Notes under the pieces: generated by a model
Seen by the model: the letters and a program-made list of their open reading frames with translations, nothing else
Told to the model about the DNA's origin: nothing
Database searches by the model: none
NCBI GenBank assembly: GCA_938046095.1
Contig: CALIXS010000025.1
Location: 1 to 64,000 of the forward strand
Direction of reading: 5' to 3'
Source: an uncultured Clostridia bacterium
Lineage (GTDB): Bacteria; Bacillota; Clostridia; Peptostreptococcales; Anaerovoracaceae
Length of the DNA: 64,000 nt
Part shown: positions 8,901-16,704 of the stretch, piece after piece
Numbering within the stretch: the first letter of the stretch is position 1
Layout: each line of letters opens with the position of its first letter
Program-made: the position numbers and the translations under genes

Positions 8901-9107
8901 GCAGCAGTAACTTCGGGTGAAGTAACCTTCAGCAATATATTTACTTCGAAAGCAATTAACCCTAATCCGAACCCTACTCAGCAGCCGGGTAAGCCGGGCA
9001 ATCCTAACACAGGGGATCATACAAACCTGACGTTATTTGTCATGCTTCTGGCTCTGGCCTCGGGTGCGTTATTTACAACACGAGTTCTTAAAAGAAAAAA
9101 CAAATAA
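5928..9107 (+). CDS. LPXTG-like wall-anchored adhesin with isopeptide-type repeats
   Basis: A 1059-residue secreted protein. Residues 1-35 are a signal peptide with basic start, hydrophobic core and A-D cleavage region. Residues ~45-190 and ~222-380 are two diverged copies of one adhesive-domain-like module (both carry D-S-F-K-I and G-T-(Y/W)-K-Y/K-Y-(D/E) elements). About 400-650 is a unique region, and ~660-780 is SpaA/Cna-B-like (K-L-V-K-L-D and an F-V-E-R-A strand). Residues ~785-895 and ~897-1005 are two FctA/Spy0128-type isopeptide-linkage repeats. A Pro/Asn/Gly stretch leads to the sorting signal N-P-N-T-G near 1025, a hydrophobic helix and a basic tail. N-P-x-T-G is a variant sorting motif. 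No sortase is in the window. GGAGG precedes the ATG. Confidence 0.85.
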   Translation: MRVKFKERRSRILSICITAFMLVGMLPFGTAVFADGDLSPDKVQVDSFKIIDEANANMEVDYVTDADAAKYNLYLNDANNFSSTVCQNQTDSQIKLQLVASYNGTEKINEGDTLAIKASYGTFATKTFAEKQLEDNNGNVLGTYKYDQGVFKLAFSGDYIKNNVVTSFTTAALESDSVAQASDEQGLGTGNERKVLVGALNNQKLAVAYELKNAPDAGPGLDEVTIDSFKILDITQGNQEIDYRKSSDADYDTWKNNPAGFGYALNQDQQSVDVVLELAFQYKNSNRALQEGDKLTIPADYGGTIVNFSESSLPLKVTDDTGEHTLGTWKYEKGAFTITFGGEYLRNHNVKNFSAKMSTGKMINYSSTRKKSRILGEKYILDGKLGKDTLAVAAETRYINSNTIPKSELYLMESFDDTSDHSVVWTTKIFNDFWSEQSPDKKRNYEYFNPYFLQNNGQYRPNSATGVYVESTYENCTGEPVIGRVLTTFSGHDNSGKVTEGWYDFTSNGLLTKVMQGSKTKDQVKADLQKGQYCMYDNHDGSYTFMMKWHDMNDPSGAKYNDLPGVTGAGGVGSLLKNKFPDAFGDLSDTSVQKLNNMYDGKALQNIMVTVITPYKTVKEPTVVENKTKITTVQSGEKSFTTKALMLPAGAASETQNNPLSIKLVKLDRYTGDMLSDGFNFELQTSTDGGTTWNKVPVTAAMVKSGTLNADSTVTPVNGVLEIEKLTGGQKYRFVERANPAEYMDTAIDESHHNDATHFTVANSRAVDVKNTGKGHVIKMYNAKLPGITVEGKKELSGRALQDGEFRFQLFEAVTDAKVGDAVSNDAQGKFAKDMTFDHEGTYEFYFAEVNEGKHGITYDDNRVNVTIVVQKNLQGDFVAEVTSGPIVFRNKFTPDPVTVTIEGKKILSGRDLQNGEFHFQLFEKSTDAKVGDAVSNDAQGKFAKDMTFDHEGTYEFYFTEVNDGKEGITYDANKVPVVIEVQRNAQGLLTAAVTSGEVTFSNIFTSKAINPNPNPTQQPGKPGNPNTGDHTNLTLFVMLLALASGALFTTRVLKRKNK
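8375..8480 (+). repeat. Direct repeat, copy 1, inside the adhesin
   Basis: About 100 bases encoding the middle of isopeptide repeat 1 are almost identical to 8711-8816. In the first 75 bases only one difference is seen (CAGGGT versus CAAGGT), while flanking parts of the two domains differ much more. This points to recent gene conversion or slippage within the gene. Confidence 0.8.
8711..8816 (+). repeat. Direct repeat, copy 2, inside the adhesin
   Basis: Partner of 8375-8480, 336 bases downstream, that is one domain (112 codons) later. The sequence is near-identical at the DNA level, including synonymous positions. Confidence 0.8.
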
Positions 9108-9223
9108 GATAAGCGAACAGCTTGGTTTTTTCAAAATGATAAACGGACCGACAGAAAATCATATATGCTCCCGCTAAAGTAAGAAATAAAATTACTTGTG
9201 GGGCAAGGTTCGTGAAAATAAAG

Positions 9224-9267
9224 GTGTCTATGATAGCCGTCAGATATGGGTTATCATAGACACTTTT
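9224..9267 (+). terminator. Intrinsic terminator downstream of the adhesin gene
   Basis: A perfect 12-bp stem (9224-9235 with 9252-9263) with a 16-base loop is followed by TTTT. It lies 117 bases after the adhesin stop codon. Confidence 0.75.
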
Positions 9268-9500
9268 AAAATGCAACGGCAGTATCACAATATATGTGAG
9301 ACCTTAGGGTGTGTGGGATCTTGGAGATAGAAACCGGTGCGTAACGAGCGGCCCATACAGCGACGGCAGCGGACGGTGGGCGATCATCATTCATCACCTT
9401 TTGCTCAATACCCGAATGTTCCATACTTTTGTTCGTGTTTTGGTATATAATAAGCATAATACATATGATCGGGAAACGCGTCGATAGGAGAGGAGGAGCT
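9268..9500. other. Intergenic stretch before the symporter gene
   Basis: No convincing gene. A TATAAT at 9446-9451 is a possible -10 box for the downstream gene, without a good -35. Bases ~9300-9400 are clearly more GC-rich than the surroundings and can form short pairings (GTGTGGG near 9311 with CCCATAC near 9350). This may be a structured leader or a decayed repeat, but I cannot match it to a known riboswitch. An 80-codon open frame on the minus strand here has no ribosome-binding site and runs through the terminator. Confidence 0.35.
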
Positions 9501-10862
9501 GTGAACATTATTTACAGTATCAATGACAAAATCAACAGTATCGTATGGGGTCCATACATGATTTTTCTGCTCGTAGGGGTCGGTATCTTTCTTACCGTCA
9601 GGCTTAAGGGTATTCAGTTCACTAAATTCAGATACATAATAAAGAATACGGTAGGCAAAGCATTTAGCAGCTCGGAGGGCGAGGGGGCGATCTCTTCCGC
9701 AAAAGCGGGCCTAACCTCTATCGCTGCGGTGGTTGGCACGGGTAATATTGCCGGTGTAGCAACGGCCATAGCGATAGGCGGTCCCGGAGCTGTATTCTGG
9801 ATGTGGGTTTCGGCTATCTTCGGAATGGCAACTAAATTTTCGGAGATCACGCTCGGTCTTCATTTCAGAGAGAAAGAAGAAGGCGGTACATATGCCGGAG
9901 GTGCAATGTATTACATCGAAAAAGGGCTCCATTCAAAATTCCTGGCGGGCTTCTTCGCTGTAATGGTGATCATCGCATATTTTGTCGTCGGAGCAATAGT
10001 TGATACGAATTCCATCTGTCTGTCCGTTCATGCCCAGTTCGGTATCCCGCCGCTCGCAACAGGCGTAGTATTTGCAGTGCTCACCGCGGTAGTTATCCTT
10101 GGGGGAATCACGAGGATCGGTGACGTATGTCAGTGGCTCACACCGTTCATGTGTGGGATTTATGTATTTGCCGGGCTTGCAATAATAATTATTAATATCA
10201 AATCTGTTCCGGGCGCTTTTGCCGAGATATTCAGAGGCGCGTTTACTCCGGCGGGAGCTACCGGCGGTTTTGTCGGAACGACATTCATGCTGATGGTAAC
10301 AAAGGGTATGGCAAGAGGTCTTTTTTCGAACGAAGCAGGTCTGGGAAGCTCGCCTATAATTCACTCCAGCGCGATGGTAAAACACCCTGTAGAACAGGGG
10401 ATTTGGGGGGCAACAGAAGTATTTGTGGACACGATCATAGTCGCTTCGATTACGGGATTATCTATAGTTATCTCGGGTGCATGGAAAACGGGACTTGACG
10501 GTGCGCCTCTTACAATGAAGGCTTTTGAGACGGCCCTTCCGGGTAAGATAGGAAGTTATATCGTAATGCTCAGCGCTATCCTGTTCGGGTATTCATGTCT
10601 GATATCCGCAAATTATTACTGCGAGAAAGCGGCAAATTATCTGTTCGGAAAGCATTCGACACTTCCTATAAGAATAACCTGGTGCATATTTATCATAATA
10701 GGTTCTCTTGGAGGATTGAAGTTCGTCTGGGATCTTGCAGATACATGCAACGGCCTTATGGCTATCCCGAACCTGATCGCCCTGCTTATACTCAGCCCTA
10801 TAGTAGTCAAGCTCACAAAGGAATATTTTCGGCAGATAAAGGACTCGAAAGAACATATTTAG
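9501..10862 (+). CDS. Alanine/glycine:cation symporter (AGCS family)
   Basis: The GTG at 9501 is chosen because AGGAGGAG ends just upstream; a TTG at 9429 would prepend residues unlike the family. The 453-residue product has about eleven membrane segments. It carries the AGCS hallmarks: a first helix with W-G-P, V-V-G-T-G-N-I-A-G-V-A-T-A near residue 82, G-G-P-G-A-V-F-W-M-W, and the late R-G-L-F-S-N-E-A-G-L-G-S-S-P motif. The family imports alanine or glycine with Na+ (or H+). The gene ends 46 bases before a sigma-54 activator, and its closeness to that activator and to the amidohydrolase suggests it may bring in the substrate or an amino acid product of that module. Confidence 0.85.
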   Translation: MNIIYSINDKINSIVWGPYMIFLLVGVGIFLTVRLKGIQFTKFRYIIKNTVGKAFSSSEGEGAISSAKAGLTSIAAVVGTGNIAGVATAIAIGGPGAVFWMWVSAIFGMATKFSEITLGLHFREKEEGGTYAGGAMYYIEKGLHSKFLAGFFAVMVIIAYFVVGAIVDTNSICLSVHAQFGIPPLATGVVFAVLTAVVILGGITRIGDVCQWLTPFMCGIYVFAGLAIIIINIKSVPGAFAEIFRGAFTPAGATGGFVGTTFMLMVTKGMARGLFSNEAGLGSSPIIHSSAMVKHPVEQGIWGATEVFVDTIIVASITGLSIVISGAWKTGLDGAPLTMKAFETALPGKIGSYIVMLSAILFGYSCLISANYYCEKAANYLFGKHSTLPIRITWCIFIIIGSLGGLKFVWDLADTCNGLMAIPNLIALLILSPIVVKLTKEYFRQIKDSKEHI

Positions 10863-10908
10863 TTATATTATATAAGACAATGTGACGGTACACGGGAGGG
10901 AGCTTGGT

Positions 10909-12285
10909 ATGGGTAACATCAATATCGAAAAGCTTCTTAATATTTATAATTACTTTGACGGTATAATAATTACGGATGACAAAGCAAGAATTCTGTATTA
11001 CACAAATTATAATACAGCCGTGTATAATCTGAGGCGAGAAGATATTATAGGCAAAACTATATTGGAGATACATCCGGATATGAAACCGGACGAATCTACA
11101 ATATTGCACGTACTCAGAACGGGTGAGCCTGTTTATGATCATATTGAACACTTGTCGACGCCCCACGGAGATAAAATTACTAATATATGCAGTACACTGC
11201 CGATCGTTCAGGGAGGAAGAGTCGTTGGAGCTATAGATTACAGCAGGGGACTTGATGACGGATATAATGTCAAAATAGAGCGGCGCGAGATCGTTTTACC
11301 GACAGCACATACAAATGACTACAATCTTTATCATTACGGTGACATTATAACCGCATCTGACGAGATGCAGGCGATCAAAACGAGAATACTTACAATAGCA
11401 AATACCGATTCGCCGGTTATGATTTCGGGGGAAACGGGAACCGGTAAAGAGATGGTGGCGCAGAGTATCCATACGGCGGGGCCTCGTGTAATTAAGCCTT
11501 TCGTATCTCTGAACTGCGCCGCCATTCCCGAACAACTGCTCGAAAGCACTTTATTCGGAACGGTCAAAGGAGCGTTTACAGGAGCCGAAAACAGAGAGGG
11601 CCTTTTTGAGATGGCAAACGGAGGTACCGTGTTTCTTGATGAATTAAACTCGATGAGTCTTTCTATGCAGGCAAAAATACTTAAAGTGATAGAAGAAAAG
11701 CAGGTTATGCGCATCGGGAGTCATAGAAATATAAAATTCGATGTAAAGATCATAAGCGCAATGAACAGTGATCCGCTCGAGTGTATGAATGCAGGGACAA
11801 TAAGAAAGGATCTGTTCTACAGGCTTGGAACCGTACAGATCGAGATGCCGCCGCTGCGCAAAAGGATCGCGGATATTCCGTTGCTGACAGGGATGTTTAT
11901 TAAATATTACAACTCGGTCATGAATACGAGGATAAGTGATGTGTCGGATGACGTTAAAGATCTTTTTCTCAGTTACAGTTGGCCGGGCAATGTGAGGGAA
12001 TTAAAAAATATTATAGAAGGTGCGTTTAATGCCGCGGGTGGTGAGATTATCGATATGAAGAGTATTCCCCCGTATCTGACTGATAATTATAGTAAAGAGC
12101 ACGGTGCGATACTTGTTTTGGAGGATGGTAAAAAACTGGGCGAAAAAATCGGGAAATATGAAAAACGCATGATAATGGTGGCGCTTGAACGATCAAAAAC
12201 TGCATCCGAGGCGGCGGAGAGACTTGGTATTTCTAAGCAGACGCTTAATTATAAATTGCTCAAGTACGGACTCAAACACAAATAG
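10909..12285 (+). CDS. Sigma-54-dependent transcriptional activator (PAS-AAA+-Fis HTH)
   Basis: Start at ATG 10909, eight bases after GGGAGGG; an upstream GTG at 10882 is less likely. The 458-residue protein has an N-terminal PAS-like sensory domain (residues ~8-110), then the sigma-54-interaction AAA+ domain with Walker A G-E-T-G-T-G-K-E near 174, the sigma-54 contact loop G-A-F-T-G-A near 221, Walker B V-F-L-D-E-L, and a C-terminal Fis-type helix-turn-helix (A-S-E-A-A-E-R-L-G-I-S-K-Q-T-L). No phospho-receiver domain is present, so it probably senses a metabolite through PAS. The -24/-12 promoter at 12421 in front of the next gene is the obvious target. Confidence 0.93.
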   Translation: MGNINIEKLLNIYNYFDGIIITDDKARILYYTNYNTAVYNLRREDIIGKTILEIHPDMKPDESTILHVLRTGEPVYDHIEHLSTPHGDKITNICSTLPIVQGGRVVGAIDYSRGLDDGYNVKIERREIVLPTAHTNDYNLYHYGDIITASDEMQAIKTRILTIANTDSPVMISGETGTGKEMVAQSIHTAGPRVIKPFVSLNCAAIPEQLLESTLFGTVKGAFTGAENREGLFEMANGGTVFLDELNSMSLSMQAKILKVIEEKQVMRIGSHRNIKFDVKIISAMNSDPLECMNAGTIRKDLFYRLGTVQIEMPPLRKRIADIPLLTGMFIKYYNSVMNTRISDVSDDVKDLFLSYSWPGNVRELKNIIEGAFNAAGGEIIDMKSIPPYLTDNYSKEHGAILVLEDGKKLGEKIGKYEKRMIMVALERSKTASEAAERLGISKQTLNYKLLKYGLKHK

Positions 12286-12312
12286 TGTTCATGTTAAAAG
12301 TAAAAGACTTTT

Positions 12313-12370
12313 GTCGTATGACGTAAAAAAAATTTGACCTGTGATAGTTTGAAAATAAATGTAAAACTAT
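12313..12370 (+). promoter_or_regulatory. Candidate upstream activator site(s) for the sigma-54 promoter
   Basis: Between the activator gene and the -24/-12 promoter lie a short palindrome GTC-GTAT-GAC (12313-12322) and a 7-bp inverted repeat ATAGTTT/AAACTAT (12344-12350 with 12364-12370). They lie about 50-110 bases upstream of the promoter, a normal place for enhancer sites. Sequence support is weak. Confidence 0.3.
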
Positions 12371-12420
12371 AAAATGTTGAAAAATAGGGGAGAGGGGAAA
12401 TTGTAAAGAGCTTTGGTATG

Positions 12421-12437
12421 TGGCATGGACGGTGCAT
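12421..12437 (+). promoter_or_regulatory. Sigma-54 (-24/-12) promoter
   Basis: TGGCATG-N4-GTGCAT matches the TGGCACG-N4-TTGCA/T consensus. GG is at 12422-12423 and GC at 12434-12435, exactly 12 bases apart. Transcription would start near 12447, about 27 bases before the antiporter ATG. The adjacent gene encodes a sigma-54 activator, which strongly supports the call. Confidence 0.8.
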
Positions 12438-12473
12438 TATTTAAAGTATCATAACGATAAGGAGGATTTTAAT

Positions 12474-14003
12474 ATGGAAATCGACTATGGTATTTTATGT
12501 TTGCTTCCGCCGTTAGTCACTATTATTTTGGCACTTAAAACCAAACAGACAATCTTATCGCTTATTTTCGGCGTATGGCTCGGATCAACGATCATTAACG
12601 GATGGAACCCCGTCACCGGTTTCATTAAGATTTTTTCAGATTACATGATACCGTCGATAGGTAACGAGTATAATGCAGGCCTTTTGCTTTTAGTTACACT
12701 TGCGGGCGGTATGATAGTAATGCTGAGAGAAACAGGAGGAGGCCATGCACTTGCTAAAGTGGTTACACGCAGGGTAAACACTCCGAAAAAAGGCCAGCTG
12801 ATGACTGCGTTATGCGCTTTCATCTTCTGTTATACGGAACCTTGCCTGATTCTCGGTACAATAATGAGGCCGATAACCGACGCCGTGAAGGTATCAAGGG
12901 CAAAGCTCGCCTACATATTGGATTCGATGGGTTGCAATTTGGCATGTTTTTCACCGATAAGCAGCTACGGACCGTTTATCACAGGGCTGATAATAACTGA
13001 ACTTACGGCCGCTGGCATTACCGCAAACGCATGGGGGCTTTGGGGCGGAATGCTTAAGTATAATTTGTATGGCCTGTTTGCGATGGTAACAGTCATTATA
13101 GTTGCTGCCTTTGATATCAACATAGGTCCTATGAGAAAAGAGGAGATGCGGGTCAGAAAAGAAGGGAAAGTCATGGCTGACGGTGTTCAGCCGTTGGTTC
13201 CCGAGCGGAAGGCCGACTTTCCGCAGGACTATGAACCGAAGATCAAAAGTTTTGCTCTTCCTCTGTTAGCTCTTTTCCTGTCGCTGTTCGGCGTGATATT
13301 CTATACAGGAGATATAAGTACGAACGGTTTACGCGGTACATTCACAAATGCGAATATTACACTGGCGATATGCATTGCGTTTATATGCTGCGGCATTGTC
13401 GCGGGAATTGTCGGGATTATGACTAAACTTTTCAAAGCAACAGATGCATTCGGCAAATTTGTCGAAGGTATGGCCGAACTCATAAACGTACCGTTTATAT
13501 TGGTATGTGCATGGTCGATGGGAAAAATCACCGGAGCGATGGGAGTGGGTTCGTATCTTGCGGATGCGGTTCAAAATTACCTGACCGGAGGGCTTGTCCC
13601 GGCACTTATATTTGTTTTCGGAGCATGCATTTCGTTTGCTACGGGATCATCATGGGGCGTGTGGTCAATAATGATGCCGATAGCATTTCCTATGGCTGTC
13701 AAATTTGATATACCTCCGACATATATAATCGGTGCTGTGATCGGAGGAGGATTATTCGGCGACCAGTGTTCACCTATATCTGATACAACGGTAATGTCAT
13801 CGACGGGAGCCACATGCAACCACATAGTGCATGTCGCAACGCAGCTGCCTTATGGTCTTATCGTAGGAGCTTCCGCTTTTGTCGGTTTTCTTATCGGCGG
13901 GTTAACAAAACAGTATATCATGAGTATAGCTGTAACTGCTGTCGTACTCCTTATATTACTGTTTTCGCTGAAAGCGTTCCGCGCAGAGAAAGAAATCGCG
14001 TAA
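12474..14003 (+). CDS. Na+/H+ antiporter NhaC family transporter
   Basis: The ATG at 12474 follows AAGGAGG by 7 bases and lies downstream of the predicted transcription start; a longer frame back to 12420 would overlap the promoter and is rejected. The 509-residue product has about twelve membrane segments. It shows NhaC-family features: L-P-P-L-V-T-I near residue 10, F-G-V-W-L-G, the central C-Y-T-E-P-C-L-I region and the late G-G-G-L-F-G-D-Q-C-S-P-I-S-D-T-T motif. NhaC-family proteins exchange Na+ for H+ or, in the MleN group, malate for lactate. Its sigma-54 control with an amidohydrolase suggests substrate or product exchange rather than general pH control. Confidence 0.85.
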   Translation: MEIDYGILCLLPPLVTIILALKTKQTILSLIFGVWLGSTIINGWNPVTGFIKIFSDYMIPSIGNEYNAGLLLLVTLAGGMIVMLRETGGGHALAKVVTRRVNTPKKGQLMTALCAFIFCYTEPCLILGTIMRPITDAVKVSRAKLAYILDSMGCNLACFSPISSYGPFITGLIITELTAAGITANAWGLWGGMLKYNLYGLFAMVTVIIVAAFDINIGPMRKEEMRVRKEGKVMADGVQPLVPERKADFPQDYEPKIKSFALPLLALFLSLFGVIFYTGDISTNGLRGTFTNANITLAICIAFICCGIVAGIVGIMTKLFKATDAFGKFVEGMAELINVPFILVCAWSMGKITGAMGVGSYLADAVQNYLTGGLVPALIFVFGACISFATGSSWGVWSIMMPIAFPMAVKFDIPPTYIIGAVIGGGLFGDQCSPISDTTVMSSTGATCNHIVHVATQLPYGLIVGASAFVGFLIGGLTKQYIMSIAVTAVVLLILLFSLKAFRAEKEIA

Positions 14004-14036
14004 ACATTTTAATTAAATGTTTAATGGAGGTGTTTT

Positions 14037-15458
14037 ATGAAACATGTTGATATGATGGTAAAGGCACCGTTCTTCTATACGATGCAGGGCGAAGGCGTAG
14101 GCTGCATGACGGGTGTCGTAATGCTTGTGGACGGTGCAAAGATAATGGATTTTGTACCTGCTGAAAGGAGCGGTGAGTATAAGGCTGATGAAGTTCTCGA
14201 TATGGATCATCATGCTGTTTTTCCGGGATTTATAGATGCTCACATGCATACGCAGGATAACATTTTTCGCGGACTTGCGCAGGACACAAAAAATTGGATG
14301 ATGTATGGGCTTCAGCCGTTTGAAAATGCCGGAACTCTCGAAGCCGAACAGGCGGGAAGCAGGGTTGCGATCATTGAGGCGATCAAAGCTGGGACGACTA
14401 CACTGGGTGACTACAACTGCAACATGGACGGCATTTGCGCCTTTATCGGGAGGATCGGCGCCAGAGGGAATATAGCCCATATGATTCGCTCTGCAAAACG
14501 AAAAGTATATCATCCTGGAGAGCTGTATGAATTTGATGATGAGGAAGGGCGGAGCAGTATCCGGCAGAACATCGAGCTATATGAAAAATGGCATAATAAA
14601 GCTAACGGGCGTGTGAGGATACTTTTCGGTCCTCAGGGAGCTGATTTCATAAGTATTGAACAGCTGCTCGAGATACAGAAAATCGCTAAAGAGCGAAAAA
14701 CAAAAATACATATGCATGTGCAGCAGGGCGACCGTGAAACATATCAGATAGAAAAGCGTTACAACAAAAGGCCGACGGCGCTGCTCGAGGAAGCAGGCCT
14801 GATAGATGAGAGTCTTATCGCAGTTCATCTGACGGACTGTACGGATGATGAGGCGCGGCTTATAGCGGAGCATGGAGCGGGCATGATTGTAAACCCTGCA
14901 TCAATAGGTATAATAGACGGGATAGTATGTCCGAGCGTTGCTTTCCAGGAAGCGGGCGGTAACTGTGCTCTCGGTTCCGACCAGGCGCCAGGCAACAACT
15001 GCCATAATATAATTCATGAAATGAAAAATGTTTGCATGTTTAACAAAATTAAATATACCGATCCGGAAATAATGCCGGCATGGAGGGCACTGAGAATGGC
15101 GACAATAGAGGGAGCAAAGGCTATCGGAACGGATGATATCACAGGGTCGCTCGAACCGGGCAAGCATGCGGATTTTATAGCTGTCAATCTTTCATTCCCT
15201 TCGATGTTGCCGGTTTACAGCTATCCTATGAGGAATATCGTTCCTAATCTTGTTTATTCGGCTCGCGGGCAGGAGGTTGACCTTTCTGTTGTAGACGGCG
15301 AGGTTATAATGAGAGGACAGCATCTTCTCAAAATTGATGAGAGAGAGTATATAGATGCCATTTCGGAATATCCTGAAGATATCGGCAGACGTGCTGCACG
15401 TGAATTCTTTGATATCCATGGTACTAACGCCGAATTCATGGAGAAAGATAAGCTCTGA
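14037..15458 (+). CDS. Metal-dependent amidohydrolase / deaminase-like enzyme
   Basis: A 473-residue member of the amidohydrolase superfamily, of the TrzN/AtzB/SAH-deaminase type. Visible metal-site residues are H-M-H after strand 1 (D-A-H-M-H-T, residues ~63-68), an H in H-M-H-V-Q-Q-G, an H in A-V-H-L-T-D, and a late G-S-D-Q-A-P aspartate. Length is usual for the group. These enzymes hydrolyse C-N or C-Cl bonds of heterocyclic or guanidino compounds. GGAGG lies 6 bases before ATG 14037, and the gene follows the antiporter by 33 bases, so it is in the sigma-54-controlled unit. The substrate is unknown; the activator's PAS domain presumably senses it or a product. Confidence 0.8.
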   Translation: MKHVDMMVKAPFFYTMQGEGVGCMTGVVMLVDGAKIMDFVPAERSGEYKADEVLDMDHHAVFPGFIDAHMHTQDNIFRGLAQDTKNWMMYGLQPFENAGTLEAEQAGSRVAIIEAIKAGTTTLGDYNCNMDGICAFIGRIGARGNIAHMIRSAKRKVYHPGELYEFDDEEGRSSIRQNIELYEKWHNKANGRVRILFGPQGADFISIEQLLEIQKIAKERKTKIHMHVQQGDRETYQIEKRYNKRPTALLEEAGLIDESLIAVHLTDCTDDEARLIAEHGAGMIVNPASIGIIDGIVCPSVAFQEAGGNCALGSDQAPGNNCHNIIHEMKNVCMFNKIKYTDPEIMPAWRALRMATIEGAKAIGTDDITGSLEPGKHADFIAVNLSFPSMLPVYSYPMRNIVPNLVYSARGQEVDLSVVDGEVIMRGQHLLKIDEREYIDAISEYPEDIGRRAAREFFDIHGTNAEFMEKDKL

Positions 15459-15534
15459 TGCTTTTTCTGGAGCTGCGATATGCATGCCGAATATATTTAG
15501 TCTCCTCTTTGCATTGCGTGCCGGAGGTGTTAAA

Positions 15535-15687
15535 TTGCGGTACACGGGTGCAAATGAGTTGAATGCTTTAGCTGATCAGAGTGATTTTGTAGAGCTTTGT
15601 GATATATTTGACCGTGAGATTATGTCACAGGGAATGGGGAGCTTTCGACGTGCCGGTCTGATTGCTATTGCCGAAAAACGCGGCTGA
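15535..15687 (+). CDS. Candidate 50-residue small protein
   Basis: TTG 15535 is preceded at six bases by a full GGAGGTG (15523-15529) and opens a 50-codon frame. The peptide is charged, with no membrane segment or cysteine. It follows the amidohydrolase gene by 76 bases and could be its last co-transcribed member or a remnant of a longer gene, because the frame stays open upstream. I do not recognise it. The rest of the gap 15459-15852 shows no other gene. Confidence 0.3.
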   Translation: MRYTGANELNALADQSDFVELCDIFDREIMSQGMGSFRRAGLIAIAEKRG

Positions 15688-15852
15688 TACTGATACATGA
15701 GTGTCGGTTGTATTTTGTTACAATTTTATGTATGCAAAACGTTTCGGTGTATTTGCTACTGTCGTAACTTCGGAGAGATTTTGATACCAAAGTTCGCGAT
15801 GATATGCGGGCACGCAGACGCAATTTGCCAGTGAAAAAAGCGGGAGCGGAAG

Positions 15853-16635
15853 ATGAAATACGACAAGGTGATTACAGACGGTGCAAACCTCGTTATAAAC
15901 GGCAGGAAGATAATACCTTCGCGAGATATCGCTGCATATTCATATATTAAAAACGCCATACATTTGACGAAAAGAGACGAAATAAAGGATGATATGTCGC
16001 GCTGCGGTATATTGGCGCTCGAGCTTGCCAGACCTTACAGGCAGCCGTCGGGATTTTTTATGCCGATGAGCAAATCGATTATTTTGCGTCTCGCCCCTGA
16101 TGAGGAATGTCCCGAAGTTCCCGATGCAAGCCGTCTTAGCCGGGAAGGCGCCGCGCATGTGCGGTATTTGCAGGACGACGGCCGTTTGCAGATCGATTCC
16201 GGAATTGTCGAAGCTAAAATAAAGATGAACGATTATGCGAGAGCCGCCACGACAGGTACAAATGCATACGGCAAGCCGGGACTCGTTTCGCCGGTGGCGG
16301 ATATCACGGTGTATCCTCGTGAACAAAGGGCTAATATCAGATATCTCGGCACTACAAGTCGTATGTTCCGAAGCCGGTATTACGGCGAGCATGCAAACAT
16401 CGACTTCGATCTTAAGACCGCCGACAATACCCGCTTCACCGTCATACAGGCGATAGCCGGGACAGAGGCGGTCGCGGAATATGAGGTGAGGCGCATTGAG
16501 CGTGATGAGGCGGGCTCGGGTATATGGTATCTTAAGCTGACAAAGGCGTGTGCGAGCTGCGTGGAGGCCGTATCGTGGCTTCTGGCGCTTTGGGAACCGA
16601 ACGTCGCGGGACCTGAGCGCAGACGGCAGCTCTGA
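15853..16635 (+). CDS. Protein of unknown function, 260 residues
   Basis: ATG 15853 follows CGGGAGCGG by a few bases. The product is soluble, basic-rich and mostly beta-like by composition (many alternating hydrophobics, for example V-A-D-I-T-V-Y and N-I-R-Y-L-G-T). It has no signal peptide, no membrane segment and no catalytic motif that I recognise. A pair of cysteines occurs near the C-terminus (C-A-S-C at ~236-239). Codon use matches its neighbours. It has a 165-base upstream gap and no clear operon partner. It is convergent with the minus-strand unit ending at 16705. It could be a lineage-specific protein. Confidence 0.55.
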   Translation: MKYDKVITDGANLVINGRKIIPSRDIAAYSYIKNAIHLTKRDEIKDDMSRCGILALELARPYRQPSGFFMPMSKSIILRLAPDEECPEVPDASRLSREGAAHVRYLQDDGRLQIDSGIVEAKIKMNDYARAATTGTNAYGKPGLVSPVADITVYPREQRANIRYLGTTSRMFRSRYYGEHANIDFDLKTADNTRFTVIQAIAGTEAVAEYEVRRIERDEAGSGIWYLKLTKACASCVEAVSWLLALWEPNVAGPERRRQL

Positions 16636-16704
16636 TGACACCGCATCCGGTTCGTGTCGCGATTGACGCACCGCGACGTTCGGTTTGTATGCATGTCCGA
16701 CGCA

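Noticed and set aside
9266..9508. 80-codon minus-strand frame upstream of the symporter
   Set aside because: No ribosome-binding site, overlaps the terminator hairpin edge and the symporter start; no recognisable domain.
12420..12473. Upstream extension of the NhaC-type gene
   Set aside because: The extension covers the -24/-12 promoter and lies before the predicted transcript start; ATG 12474 has AAGGAGG.
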